Shown here: one piece after another, positions 37,531-48,260 of the stretch
Layout of the letters: every line of letters begins with the position of its first letter
How positions within the stretch are numbered: the first letter of the stretch is position 1
Assembly: GCA_036924285.1 (NCBI GenBank)
Contig: JAYKYS010000006.1
Coordinates: forward strand, 20,806,001-20,870,000
DNA length: 64,000 nt
Direction of reading: 5' to 3'
Origin: Asterella californica
Lineage: Eukaryota; Streptophyta; Marchantiopsida; Marchantiales; Aytoniaceae
Translations under genes and position numbers: made by a program
The notes under the pieces: generated by a model
Database searches by the model: none
Seen by the model: the letters and a program-made list of their open reading frames with translations, nothing else
Told to the model about the DNA's origin: nothing

Positions 37531-38757
37531 ATATTACCGGTAACAAAACACCATTTATCTTTCTCTCGTTTGTTATTTCAAAAGCTAATCATTACTGTAT
37601 ATTCTACTTCCATCATATTTATAAGAATACTAATGATTTTCTTTTTGATTTGCGTTCAAGAAAAGTTTCTATGAGTTGCTCCGATAATTTTTTCCTTTTG
37701 ATTTACCTTTTAGTATAGTTCATGACACGCAAACTTCAGATTTAGTACAATATATAGATTTCTTAATATAAGGATGTACGAAGCTTTGAATTCTAAACTT
37801 TTGTAAATCCTTCGAGATCTGAAAAAATGAGTTCATGTATTTGGGTAATTTTTTATAAATATATTCTTTTCTTTATCAAATCTAGTATATTATTTGTGAG
37901 TATCAGCATATTTTCTTTTACTTTACTAATCATTTTTCAGTATTCCAAGTCTGTTATCTTTATCCTGTAAGAAGTTATCGGTGTTAGCTACAAGAGTAAG
38001 TTATGAACTTGGATTTACATTATTGCCTCATGTCCAAGTTCATTACTAACTCATAGACTACATATTCGGAAGATATGAGAGTTATCATTTACTAGGATTG
38101 CAAGTGATTTCAATGTTACATGTAGTAAGTTTATTAGTTGTTACACATAAAGCAATGGATTCGTTTCTGGACTTTGACTCGTAAGATCTTGTTGCATACA
38201 AACTTAGACGTCTTGAGATTGAATCTTTTAACCTATGGTTTAGGGAGCTTTCTGAACTATAGTCTAATTGTTACAAGAACCAATTCGGTTTGCTGGTCGA
38301 GTTTTAGTTCGAGAGTCTTTGGTTTCCATAGGTCTTTTGGCTGCTTGAGTTCTGCAGATCTTTTATTCGTTTTCATCAATTACAAGACAGAAAGAAGAAT
38401 TGAGTTCCCTGCAATCCAGATATGTTTACCCACAAAAATGCACACAGTATGCAAATATCGAAAGTACTTCTGGGGGGTTGAACCTCCTAGACTGCCCAGT
38501 GTAGCACAAGTTCTACCTCTCCCCGCCATTATTCATCTATAGACAATGGTTCCTCGGGGAGGAGAGATCTACTGCCAAAACATGAAAAAACAAAACTACA
38601 AGCTCTCACTCTTGAAACCCAACGAACTCTTCTCTGTCTTCAAACCAAGTCTCCTTCACGACTCACTCTAAAATCTCTGGAAGTTGAGTTCTGCTCCATA
38701 TCCCAATGCCAACACGAGGGCTCTATACACTTGGAATCACTTTCTATTCAATTGATG
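37531..38757. other. AT-rich spacer between the convergent genes of copy 1
   Basis: No coding similarity was recognised. It probably contains 3' untranslated sequence of both convergent genes. Confidence 0.4.
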
Positions 38758-39087
38758 CTATGTGTAAGAGACTGCCCCACATCTCACTAGATGATATTCA
38801 TCATCGAAAGACACTAACATATCTCTATGTTTTGAAACCTCAACACAAGCCAAGTAAAACGTTGGAAACTCCACCTCAATGTCCTCAAGAGCCACTTCAA
38901 TGGGTGACTCCAACACCTCTCCAGATACAATCCAGTGGTCACGTGCTGATTGAGTCATAGAGTCATCAGTTGTAAGAACATCCTCATTCTCAATCCACAC
39001 AACAAAAGCAGTGTGCGAAATCCGTTTGGATATAGACATCTTGTCTCCCACAAGAAAAAACATACCAGCACAGCCGAAAAAGATCAA
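38758..39087 (-). pseudogene. Unknown gene family of the two-gene unit, copy 1
   Basis: Product not recognised. The 109-residue frame contains HWIVSGEVLESP, VEFPTFYLACVEV and DDEYHLVRCGAVSYT. Copy 2 has the aligned blocks EWWVVSGGCLGDS, KVFFTHYAVAMTT and DTDHELLSCVAVSYT. Spacing of the blocks is conserved, which argues that this was a protein-coding gene of the element. It is convergent with the transposase, with a TATA box about 1.2 kb upstream and a tandem-repeat region between. Whether it is intact, and whether exons are missing, cannot be decided. No membrane segment or known motif stands out. Confidence 0.45.
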
Positions 39088-39199
39088 TGGTTCGCTGAAA
39101 AAGTTCAGTGAACCAAGAGAATAATAATGTCAATCTGACTATCTTGTAGGCGTGATGTTGCAAGTAATCCCTTGGCAAAGAACTTACTGCTTTGATGCT

Positions 39200-39700
39200 G
39201 CAAGTAGCACTGAAAGCGAGTCCAGCTTACTGCTCTGATGTTGCAAGTAGCCCCGAAAGCCGAGAACTTATCGCCAAGGTCGATAAATAGCTCGCTGAGA
39301 ACCAAGCACTAAGGTGACCGTCAGAGCAAGAAGGATCAGTGGAGAGCCAATCCAAAATGAAGACAAACAAACCCAACCAACCCAAAACACCAAGAACTGA
39401 ATGTTGAGGACCAAGAAGTAGCTCGCTGAAAGTCAAGGAAAATGGTGCTGCAAGTAGCACCCAAAGCGAGTCCAGCTTACTGCTATGATGCTGCAAGTAG
39501 CCCTGAAAGCCAAGAACTTATCGCCAAGGTCGATAAGTACCTCGTTGAGAACCAAGCACTAAGGTGACCGCCAGAGCAAAAAGAACCAACGGAGAGCCAA
39601 TCCAAAATGAAGCCAAACAAACCCCACGAACCAGCCCCAAATGCCAAGAACTGAATGTTGAGGGTCAAGAAGCAGCTCGCTGAAAGTCAAGAGAAAGGGT
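39200..39700. repeat. 250-bp tandem repeat, two copies
   Basis: Units recur with a period of about 250 bases: GCGAGTCCAGCTTACTGCT at 39216 and 39466, AACTGAATGTTGAGG near 39397 and 39648. It lies between the TATA box and the ORF of the minus-strand gene, as the 72-bp array does in copy 2. Confidence 0.85.
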
Positions 39701-40253
39701 GAACAATCGGTAGTTCACAACGCGGATCTCGTCTTAGTGGATCTCATCCGGTGGATATCGTCTCGTCTCGTCTCACAACGACTTCTGCACTTGCAATGCA
39801 GTCCAAACCCACAAGAAGGGGGTCGCTCCAAACGAATCAATGTCTGAAAAAGAACTCTACGTGTCAGATCATGTTGTAAACATATACATCGATTTCATCA
39901 GAAGGGCAGAACAATGAAAGCATCAAACACTGTATACACTGATATTAGCATGCAATAGTGATTTCTACATGTCGAGGCAATACAATATTGTCTTATCGAT
40001 CAGAATCTGCAGTCTTTGAATCAAATCATGCACCATGTGAACGATAACAAAGAGATACAAAGACAAAAGATGTCAAAAACACGAAGCAGAGAAGAGAAGC
40101 TCGAACAAAAGATGTCAGAAACTCAAAAGGCAAAAGAGAAGCACGGAGCGCAAGAACCGATGGCAGCGGCTGGGCAGGAAAGAGCCACGGCTGCCCGCTC
40201 CACTTGCTGACAGGAAAAGTACAAGTGGAATGGGAGAGAATAATTCTTTATCT

Positions 40254-40260
40254 TTTTATA
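40254..40260 (-). promoter_or_regulatory. Probable TATA box of the minus-strand element gene, copy 1
   Basis: TATAAAA read leftwards, followed by a leader-like region. Copy 2 has the same motif in the equivalent place (48245-48251). Confidence 0.45.
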
Positions 40261-42959
40261 CCAATAGCGGGGGTTTAAATAGATTTACTCTAGTCAGATA
40301 CACAAAATATACACAAAATTTTCAAAAAGTGAATTAATTTCAAATATATATATATATTTGTATCACCTAAGTCGATATATGAATAATATTCATATATATT
40401 TATAGTAACACACAGAGCTGCGTGAATATCTATTACATCATTACTTGATTACGCTAATACGATAAGAAGCTTATTTTAACTAATCATATTAGAATAGATT
40501 AGTCGGTAAGGTAGTTAGTAGTCGTTAGAGTCCATCCGTTAATCGAGTAGTAGGAATGTAAGGGAAGGTGCGTACATGAAGAGAGTGGAATCTGGTGAGA
40601 AGGTGCAGCTCCGTCAACACGTCAGTCCTGGAGAGTAGTAAGGACCACATAAAGCACTTACTCTCGTTCTGCGGGTATTTGAGTGTAGCCTCTTGACAAG
40701 CTGTGTAATGGACTTTAGTCATTATTTCATTATTTTGGCTATAGTGGCTTGGTTAAACCCCGACTAGGAGTATAAAAGCCAAAAAACAAAAAAAACAAAA
40801 TTTCCTTCGGTGTATTTTGACCTGAAAAAATTATTCCTTTTTGTTCCAAGAAAAATATTTATTTGAATATTTTTTTGTCAATACACAGTAGTTTGTTTCG
40901 AGATGAATCATAACTTGTAAAGCTAGTGAATAGATTTAAGTTAATTTATTATTTCACAGATTCTACGTTAGGATGGAGATCCAATCATCAAAACTATTTC
41001 CCTAATAATGTCTAAATTTCTCAGTCTCTGAAAGCAAACTTACGAAATAAGGTATTCTGGGTCACCCGGAGCATTTATAGTCATACTTGTGCTTTAAGCA
41101 GATATGGAAATAAGCTTTTGTTTTCACTTTCACGGTACTAATTATGATATACACCTCATGTACATTCAAAAGCCGGGGGGCTTTTGATTAATGTATGCTC
41201 TAAGTTTCTTGCGGGAAGGGTTAAAGCATAAATTAATGTGTAAATAAAATTACACTCTTTTTTCTAAACAAGATACTTAACTTATACTCTGGAAGGGTTT
41301 CACATATTGGTTATGTCCGGATCTGTTTTCAACTCTGGGGCTATTTAATACTCAACAATTATAGGTAAATTTCATCTTTTGTAATTATTTAATATTTAAT
41401 ATTTATACATAACACTTATGTGTCTTTCTATTCGAAATTCGATGTACAATGCGGTGGAGAAGGATATATATCTCACCTGTTAGTTCTTTTCAAAAGTTCG
41501 TGAGCTCTTCCATTACAAGTAGACACGTGGAAAGAGAAAGGAATCGCACGTGCCATTAAGCTGACTAGACCGCAGCAAGTACAACTGGAATGTATCGAGC
41601 AGAAAATTGACAAAATCAAGTGTTGAATTCGGAATCAGTAATAGAAAGGAGAAAGTGAATGTAGATAGCGCTCCAAATTTCGGTCCAGCTGTCTAGGGGT
41701 ATGTATAACCAGTAGTTCCTAAGCACTACGTGGAAGACTTTACAGCTCCATCACCCAAAGCAAGTCACGCAAGACTATCACTTAATAATTTCTACGAAAG
41801 CCTTGTACAGTAAATTGTCTTAGTTGAAAGTATAGCGTAATGCACTACACGCAGTGTGTTTACGCATGTAACCACGCAGTCGTGCAGTGACTGCGTGGTT
41901 TACGTATAGGGTAATGCACAAAGGGGTTACTAGAAATGTTAGCTAGTCTGGTTTAAATATTTGCACGTTATTCACTGAGACATTAGATGAGATCGTAAGA
42001 TTATACAGCGTAATCTCACGGTCCGGTGAGATCGTGAAATATGCATCAGATAGTGAGATTACATAACATAATCTCACTTGTTATATTTGAATTGCATTTT
42101 AAAATATAGTGTTATAAAGGTTTTGACTCCACGATAACTACTCTAAAAAAGAAATGCTCAATCCCGATAATGCTTTACGCTGTCAATAAGCACACGCGGA
42201 GCTGTGCATTAGCTTACACAAAACACTTTGGAGAAATTTTTGTACATGGGTGTGATCTCACTTTACTTAACGAGAATTTGCTGGCTTTTTTATTTGAAAG
42301 CCTAGAAAGCTGTAGCTTCAGTGTGAAGATTCCTGTTTGTTTGTACAACTGATTTAAGCCGAATAATGAACTAAAGTAGCTTACATCACTGAAACGGGAT
42401 ATAAAGGAGATTTATGCCATTGAAACGGAGTGTAGGAGAGACTTACGTGATGGACGAATATGTAGGTGCTTTATGCGCTATGTACATGGTAATGTTCAAC
42501 ATGTTTGCAATGTAGTTAATAGAAAATGAAACGAGAATATAGAATGTTTAAATCACATGTATCGCTATATTAGCGGTGGGATATCTCATCGCTAATATGT
42601 TTAGTCTCATGTTTAGAGAAATTTGCTCGGTGGGCTAGTCCACACGAACTGCACCTTGCTGTCCCATTTTAATTTATCATCGGATGAACGTCATCTAGGT
42701 ATAAAATGATCATGTCGAGGAGATCTACAAAACGAGCCGTGGATGGAGTTAGTCCGAGATCGGATGCTCCAGATGTGTCCTGACAAAAATCAGAACAAGC
42801 ATAGCCACTGAAATAAAATATTCGAAATTTAAAATTTAAAATGTTCTTAGACAAAAAGCACTGCGCGTTAGAGAAAACGCCAGCCAGAACCCGCACATCT
42901 TTTTGTTCCGGCAATACATTGCTGACTCCGGCTGGTTTACTGTGCACCGGCTGGAGTTA
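40261..42959. other. Spacer between the two mobile units
   Basis: No gene recognised. Inverted repeats are frequent: 41161-41195 (CAAAAGCC/GGCTTTTG), 41862-41905 (about 16-bp arms around CCACGCAGTC) and 42052-42078 (AGTGAGATTA, 7-base loop). A TA microsatellite lies near 40344. Confidence 0.4.
41862..41905. repeat. Hairpin around CCACGCAGTC
   Basis: GTAACCACGCAGTC (41868-41881) faces GACTGCGTGGTTTAC (41889-41903) with one indel and a 7-base loop. The flanks repeat TAATGCAC on both sides, so a larger duplication may be involved. Confidence 0.75.
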
Positions 42960-43651
42960 GGCTTTCAGCCAAAAAGAAGAGAAAAGACGTCAGAAATTGA
43001 CTTCCGGCACCTCCTTCATCCTTCCTCCTTCCTCCTTCCTTCCTCTCCTCCTTTTTTCCTCCTTCCTCCTTCCTCAGCTCTGTCAGCCACAGCGCTGGTC
43101 TCCTTCCTGCCTTCGCTGGCTGGAGGAAATGTTGAGGAATAAACCCTCTCTCTCCTTCATTTTGTCTTCTATTTTTTTGGTGAAATTTTCATTTCCTCTC
43201 GTCTCTCCGTTTTTTAACTTCTGGATTTTTTCTAACTTTTTTCTTCTTTTCTCTTCTTTTTGGACTTCTGAATATTGTCTAACTCTCTTTGGCGTATTTT
43301 GATTTATTGTAGTTATCTGTCAAATTACTGTTTCTTGGAGGAGTACTTTTATTGTAATCGTATTTATCTTATATTGTTCTTCTTTTCTGTTTTTTTCTGT
43401 TTCTCTTTTTATAATCTCTTCACCTTGTTGTATATCTTGTTGTTCTTTTCATACTAGATCTATTTTGTTCTCTTAGGTTTAAATTTTTTCTTGTTTTTAT
43501 TATTTTAGTAGAGTTTCAAGTATGAATTATACTCGTTTCTTCTAACTAGAGGTTCTTTAGTGAGCACCGTTGGTTGACTTAGCATAGATTTTGTTGGACC
43601 TCTGGATGGATAGAGTTGCAAGGACATGTGCGGTATATTTATTGTAATAAT

Positions 43652-43709
43652 ATCACCAAGGGTACACCCTAGGTGATATTATTATCACCTAGGGTGTACC
43701 CTTGGTGAT
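43652..43709. repeat. Perfect 27-bp hairpin, 4-base loop
   Basis: 43652-43678 and 43683-43709 are exact reverse complements around TTAT. It lies immediately upstream of, or within, the 5' end of transposase copy 2. Confidence 0.92.
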
Positions 43710-46250
43710 CGTAATGCACCTAGAGGATGTCTAGAGGTCCCTAGTGGTATGATGAGAGTCCCAGAGAGTCTACTACCTAGGTATGTGCAGGTCATGAGAC
43801 TTCTTGGACCAGAAGCTGGACATGCAGCTATCTTCCAATTTCTGTTTACCACGGCTGAACACCGCATAGACCAGATGGTCTGAGATGTTGAACAATTACC
43901 CGTAGATCCAGATGTAATCCCAGAGGAAGGTGTTCTGGAGAGAGGAGGTGCAAGCGTTGTAGTGGAGGACTTTGTTGCTGATCTGATGTGTTATGCGCTC
44001 TTGGCGTTAGTATCGATCAACCTCAGGTATACGCTTTTTTCTAAGATATGAATTCGCTTGTTTATTGCTAATGAATGCCACGAGTTGAAACTAATAGTCA
44101 CATGTATGTAGGATGTTCGAGACTCTCAGATGTTAGATCTTTGTCTTTTGACAATCGGCTTTATGCTCGCATAAAATTGTTCTATATGACTTCATATGTT
44201 TATAACGTAAGTAAAGGATTTATAGTCTTCAGTATTTTGTTTGTAGGTGTTAGGGTCAACAGTAGTAGACTCCCATGTTGAGGAGGCTATTGTGATAAAT
44301 TCTCAGATTCTGAATGAAAGTAGTGAGGAAGATGGATCGAGTGTAGCTACAGATGGAGTTGTTATGGACCTCCCAGTGTATGCATTTGTAGCCACGTCTC
44401 GGTTGAGAGAACTTTTTCAGACGTTTAGCGTTAGATGTCCTCACTACGGACGCGAGCATTCGTTTCTGCCACCCATCATTTCCTCCATCCATCAAAGCTG
44501 GTCTGTGAAGCTAATATGTCCTAGTCAGCATACATATGGATGGAGATCAACAGAGATGGAAATATATAGTAGTGTCCCAGACATTACTCACTGCATGTAC
44601 TCTGCTGCATTATGTGCTAGACTAGGGTTCTCTCAGTTGGATTCTGTGTACCGAGAGGGCGGTTTAGCTCTGGTATCGAGGACCCATTTCTTCTATTTCC
44701 AAAGTGACAATCGGAGAAAGATACGGTGGATCGAGACTACGTTGGACCAGTGGAATAGAAAGAAGATCGAGCTACAGACCCAAGTGTTAGCCAAACACTT
44801 CCCAGACTTGAACGCATCTCCTGTAGACTGTGAGTCTTGAAACCCTCTTATATTAAATGCTACATATTCTTATTCTCCTTGACGGATTAGAGTTGTAGCA
44901 TAATTTGATACTTCTGATATTACGCACGATCTTCTAAGAAACTTTGTTGTATACGCCGACTTGAGATATGACTCGATGCGTAATGGATACAACGACATAT
45001 GTGCATTCATTGACGCAAGTGATGATCGTGTGATGGAGTTGGTGAACACGACTCGTGTGGAGACAAGAAATAATGCATGGCTGATTGAGGACCGTGCGTT
45101 CGAGGAGGACATTCAGCGATTGCTAGCTCGTGGGATAGTACCAGATGAGGTCGTGCATGACGACAAGACATGAGTGGATGTCATCTTACTCCGTCACGGG
45201 AGTGTAAGCCAGAAGGATTTATGACACAAGTGCAAGAACGTGATCAAGAAGTTCTTGGTGGATGTGGTGAACAAAAAGCGTGTCCCTGGAGCCCTCGAAG
45301 ATGTTGAGATGGCTACTGACTTGGAGCTCCTCACAAAGAGACACTTGGTGACTTGGCTACGCTCCCAAGGAGCATCAATTGTTGGAAACAAGCCCCAACT
45401 AGTTCAGGGAATGGCCATGATGAGAAGATTGAATTCAGGAGATCCTGTGCTTACTCGACGGATGATGTATCTCGAGTTGACTGAACATGACATCGTTGAC
45501 AAGTTGAAGGGGTGGATTTATACATGTGCATAGTTGAATGCCAAGAGAACCATTGGTGAAGATGGACGCTACGGTCAAGAGGAGGATGACGCATCACTGT
45601 TGTGTTTAGACATCCGAAAACGCTGTAGATCATTGAGCTGGAGACCATGTTACATGTTTTATCCTCCAACGTGAAACGGGAGTACCTCGACCGTGTTGCA
45701 ATCTACCTGACTTGAATAGAACGACATCTAACACCTATTACAAGAAGAGTAAGTTTCCATCCTCTTCAAACCATTTCTGAATATGTTAGCTTTTTTTGTC
45801 ATTTTGACGTCTATTCTCGATATAGATGGACCTACGCACTTGGCCATGGTGAGTTTTCTCACAAGAATTATCACACCCACGAAGATGCGCTTCTATACAC
45901 AGACGAGAGAGAATTATATGTCAGAACTCTCTTATCAACAAGTTTGCCATGAAGAGGACCCACGAAGCTCGTCTCGCAGCATGTGCAATGGATTGGAATG
46001 AGAACATCATCCAGGAGCCGATTAAGATATATCAGCGTCGATCACAACACACGACTGTACATCATAAAAATACCACTACACGAGTGTTACCTCCTCGCAC
46101 TACTGAGTGGAAGACTGAGCTCTGGATGCGCTTGTTTGATGAACGTCCATCTACTTTACGTATTTCTTTTTCAAATCCAGTTATGTATATTTGTATCTAT
46201 TCATTTTTAGTTCTAACATCTTATTTGCTAGTCATAGTTGGATTTTGTCC
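43690..46250 (+). pseudogene. DDE-type transposase-like gene, copy 2, with introns and a few stops
   Basis: Better preserved than copy 1. Exon A to about 44028 (MMRVPESLLPRYVQVMRLL); GT-AG intron to 44246; exon B to about 44829 with SVRCPHYGREHSFLPP, CMYSAALCARLGF and FFYFQSDNRRKIRW, then donor GTGAGT. Later exons carry LRYDSMRNGYNDICAFID, IEDRAFEEDIQRLLARGIVP, QKDL-stop-HKCK, a SAP-like motif (LLTKRHLVTWLRSQG, VGNKPQLVQ), LKGWIYTCA, YTQTRENYMSEL and ARLAACAMDWNENI. Likely catalytic acids are D in RYDS, D in the HDD after GIVPDEVV, and E in TRENYMSE (inference). At least three stops are TGA. One stands where copy 1 has TGG (KDLW), a G-to-A change expected from decay of methylated cytosine. 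Kolobok-like identity is tentative. Confidence 0.65.
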
Positions 46251-46775
46251 ATATTAAAAATATGGAGTTATGCATAAAAATAATTTTTACAGAGTTTTCC
46301 TTTATTTCATACTATGATTAATTCATGTATATCTTTTTTCCTTCTTTTTCAGCATCTCATTTCCTCTAGTTTTTGGTTATTCACATGTAGTAATGATATA
46401 TACAAATTGTAGCTTGAAAGTAATGTCAACATGGAAGATTTTTATTTTATACTTGCACTAATTCAAGTTGTTTTTTTCTATGTTTTTCAGTTGCTGTTGC
46501 GTACAATGGCTAGGTGGACTCCTCTTTTGTTTTTCAAGAGTATTTTGACGTTGTCCTTATAAGAGTTTGTTGTTCTCTACAACTTTGAAAACTTTATTAT
46601 TTTGTTTCTGGAATTCTTATACCAATAAGTGTGTATCTGAAAAGCTGTATTTCTTTGCAAACTGATGCACAAATATTTTCTCCAAATCTATAGCAGCACC
46701 ATTAGAGTGAGACGATATTAGCAAACAAGTTGCCGCTATTTGCGTGTACTGGCCATTAGATGAACCAGTCTCTCC

Positions 46776-46824
46776 TCTCCATCAGCCTTCTCTCCAGATG
46801 ACTGGAGGAGAAGGCTGATGGAGA
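46776..46824. repeat. 22-bp hairpin, one-base indel, ATGA loop
   Basis: TCTCCATCAGCCTTCTCTCC (start of left arm, 46776) is mirrored at 46802-46824 with a single extra G. The loop is 4 bases. Confidence 0.88.
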
Positions 46825-47153
46825 ACTCGTGGGGACTTGAAGATGAACCGGAAAATTCACCAGGTCCAGAATTTGATGCAATGATCGATGACTTCATTTT
46901 AATTTCGCTTCACATTGTCGTCCAAGGGTTCCGTTGTTTTGGAAAATCTGTTTCGACAGGTTTTTTTAGAAACCTGTTTGAAATCTGCCGAAGGGTGCCA
47001 AGCGAATCGTTGTAGCACAGAAAACACTCTAATGTAATTGACTGGATCTCAAACGGGAACGGTTTACAGAGAATGATGACAGACCCATCGACCAATTTTA
47101 GAATATCACAAGGGGTTGAACCCTTGGAAGCCCCGGCTGGGCATGACATTTCA

Positions 47154-47177
47154 TAAGGGTTGTTTCAACAACCCTTA
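47154..47177. repeat. Perfect 11-bp palindrome, 2-base spacer
   Basis: TAAGGGTTGTT and its exact complement AACAACCCTTA are separated by TC only. Confidence 0.88.
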
Positions 47178-47321
47178 GATCTGCTAATCAGGATGCAGAA
47201 TGAATGCAACTAAAAGCTCACCAAAAATTCAGTCTAAAGAACATAAATAGCACATAAATTTTCTGAGACAAAAATTAGATACATGTACTCATGCAATGAA
47301 GCCTACGAGGTCTCATTGGGC

Positions 47322-47678
47322 TCAAAAAAATCTCGTTTCACTGCAGCTTCTAAGAGAAGGAAGTTCTTTCCTATTTGCATATCCTAGAATGAATGCCAAC
47401 TCTCTATATACAGCGAAATGTTGCTTGCGAGGAGAAGTCTCAGTGTACGATACCGCAACACAAGATAAAAGTTCATGATCCGTGTCATACACACAACAGA
47501 AAGGTTCATCAATAAGAACGGTGGTCATTGCAACAGCATAGTGAGTAAAAAAAACTTTTAATTCAGAGGTGCTGCATCTAACCTGACTGTCACCAAGACA
47601 ACCACCAGAGACAACCCACCATTCAGTTAGCTCTTCATTAGGTTGCACCAATCTCTTCTTTATCTTGTGCAGCATCAT
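47322..47678 (-). CDS. Unknown gene family of the two-gene unit, copy 2
   Basis: Product not recognised. The 118-residue frame starts at an ATG (MMLHKIKKRLVQ) with a CTDC motif just upstream in the same frame, and contains EWWVVSGGCLGDS, KVFFTHYAVAMTT and DTDHELLSCVAVSYT. These align with copy 1 (38758-39087), and this copy has a longer C-terminal tail. It is convergent with the transposase. It could encode an accessory protein of the transposon; a captured host gene is the other option. It is open throughout, but functionality is unknown. Confidence 0.5.
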   Translation of the reverse strand: MMLHKIKKRLVQPNEELTEWWVVSGGCLGDSQVRCSTSELKVFFTHYAVAMTTVLIDEPFCCVYDTDHELLSCVAVSYTETSPRKQHFAVYRELAFILGYANRKELPSLRSCSETRFF

Positions 47679-47732
47679 ACCTCGGCAATCAGTGCAGTTG
47701 CAGAAAAGCAGAAGCCTGACACAAACAGCAAT

Positions 47733-48020
47733 ACAGAAAACTCAATGTCAAGAACCGCTGCAATAGGTAGCCAGAGTTCGAATAGAGCCAACCCTCTCAG
47801 CGATACAGAAAACTTAAAGCCAAGAACCACTGCAAAATGTAGTCAGAGTTCAAATAGAGCCAACCCTCACGCCGATACCGTAAACTCAAGGTCAAGAACC
47901 GCTGCAAAATGTAGCCAGAGTTCGAATAGAGCCAGCCTTGATAGCGAGACAGAAAACTGCATTCCAAGAATCATTGCAAATTGTAGTCAGAGATCGAATA
48001 GAGCTAGCCCTTAACAGCGA
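47733..48020. repeat. 72-bp tandem repeat, four units
   Basis: Units start at 47733, 47805, 47877 and 47949, an exact 72-base period, each with a CAAGAACC/CAAGAATC block and a CGAATAGAGC or AAATAGAGC block. Units 1-3 are similar, unit 4 is more diverged. The period is a multiple of three, so one + strand frame stays open as 24-residue repeats (CSQSSNRA). Position between TATA box and ORF of the minus-strand gene suggests leader sequence instead. Confidence 0.92.
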
Positions 48021-48244
48021 GAATCATCAAATTGCTTGTCACGGACAAACAGCCGTCATCACCAAAACACAAAGAAAAGCTATCGAGTTTCACGAACGGA
48101 CGAGAGAGTGGACGAACTCGCACAGAGCGACAATGAGCAAGAGAACCCTAGAGATACTGGCCTGGAACTCGCTTCGCACACCTCCGGTCTGCCGGCTCTG
48201 ACTCGCTATAGTGACAAATGGACCGTGCGTGCGAAGTCTGGCCC

Positions 48245-48251
48245 TTTTATA
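48245..48251 (-). promoter_or_regulatory. Probable TATA box of the minus-strand element gene, copy 2
   Basis: TATAAAA read leftwards (context GGTATAAAAGGG), about 570 bases upstream of the ORF and matching the arrangement in copy 1. Confidence 0.5.
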
Positions 48252-48260
48252 CCGTCACTT

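Larger units (their letters stand above)
34780..40260. mobile_element. Two-gene DNA transposon-like unit, copy 1 (boundaries approximate)
   Basis: This unit matches 42960-48260 in gene order and spacing: a pyrimidine-rich leader, a + strand transposase gene (35432-37530), then a convergent - strand gene (38758-39087) whose TATA box is at 40254-40260. The distance from transposase start to that TATA box is about 4.8 kb here and 4.6 kb in copy 2. True ends are unknown; possible inverted ends lie near 34502 and 41071. Both genes are decayed. Confidence 0.6.
46251..47321. other. Spacer between the convergent genes of copy 2
   Basis: AT-rich, no recognised coding region. It holds the hairpins at 46776-46824 and 47154-47177 and presumably 3' untranslated sequence of both genes. 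Confidence 0.4.
42960..48260. mobile_element. Two-gene DNA transposon-like unit, copy 2 (boundaries approximate)
   Basis: Second copy of the unit at 34780-40260, same orientation. It starts with a CCTTCCTCC-rich leader (43010-43110), then the transposase gene (43690-46250), then the convergent minus-strand ORF (47322-47678) with a 72-bp array and a TATA box at 48245-48251. DNA identity to copy 1 is low enough that only protein blocks align easily, so the two are not a recent duplication; they may be separate insertions of related elements. Confidence 0.6.

Noticed and set aside
40016..40210. Lys/Glu-rich + strand frame resembling a coiled coil
   Set aside because: It lies antisense to the presumed leader of the minus-strand element gene and arises from A-rich repeats (AAGATGTCA); no support for a real gene.
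47643..48014. + strand protein with 24-residue repeats
   Set aside because: The frame stays open only because the 72-bp unit is a multiple of three; the minus-strand gene arrangement gives a better explanation.
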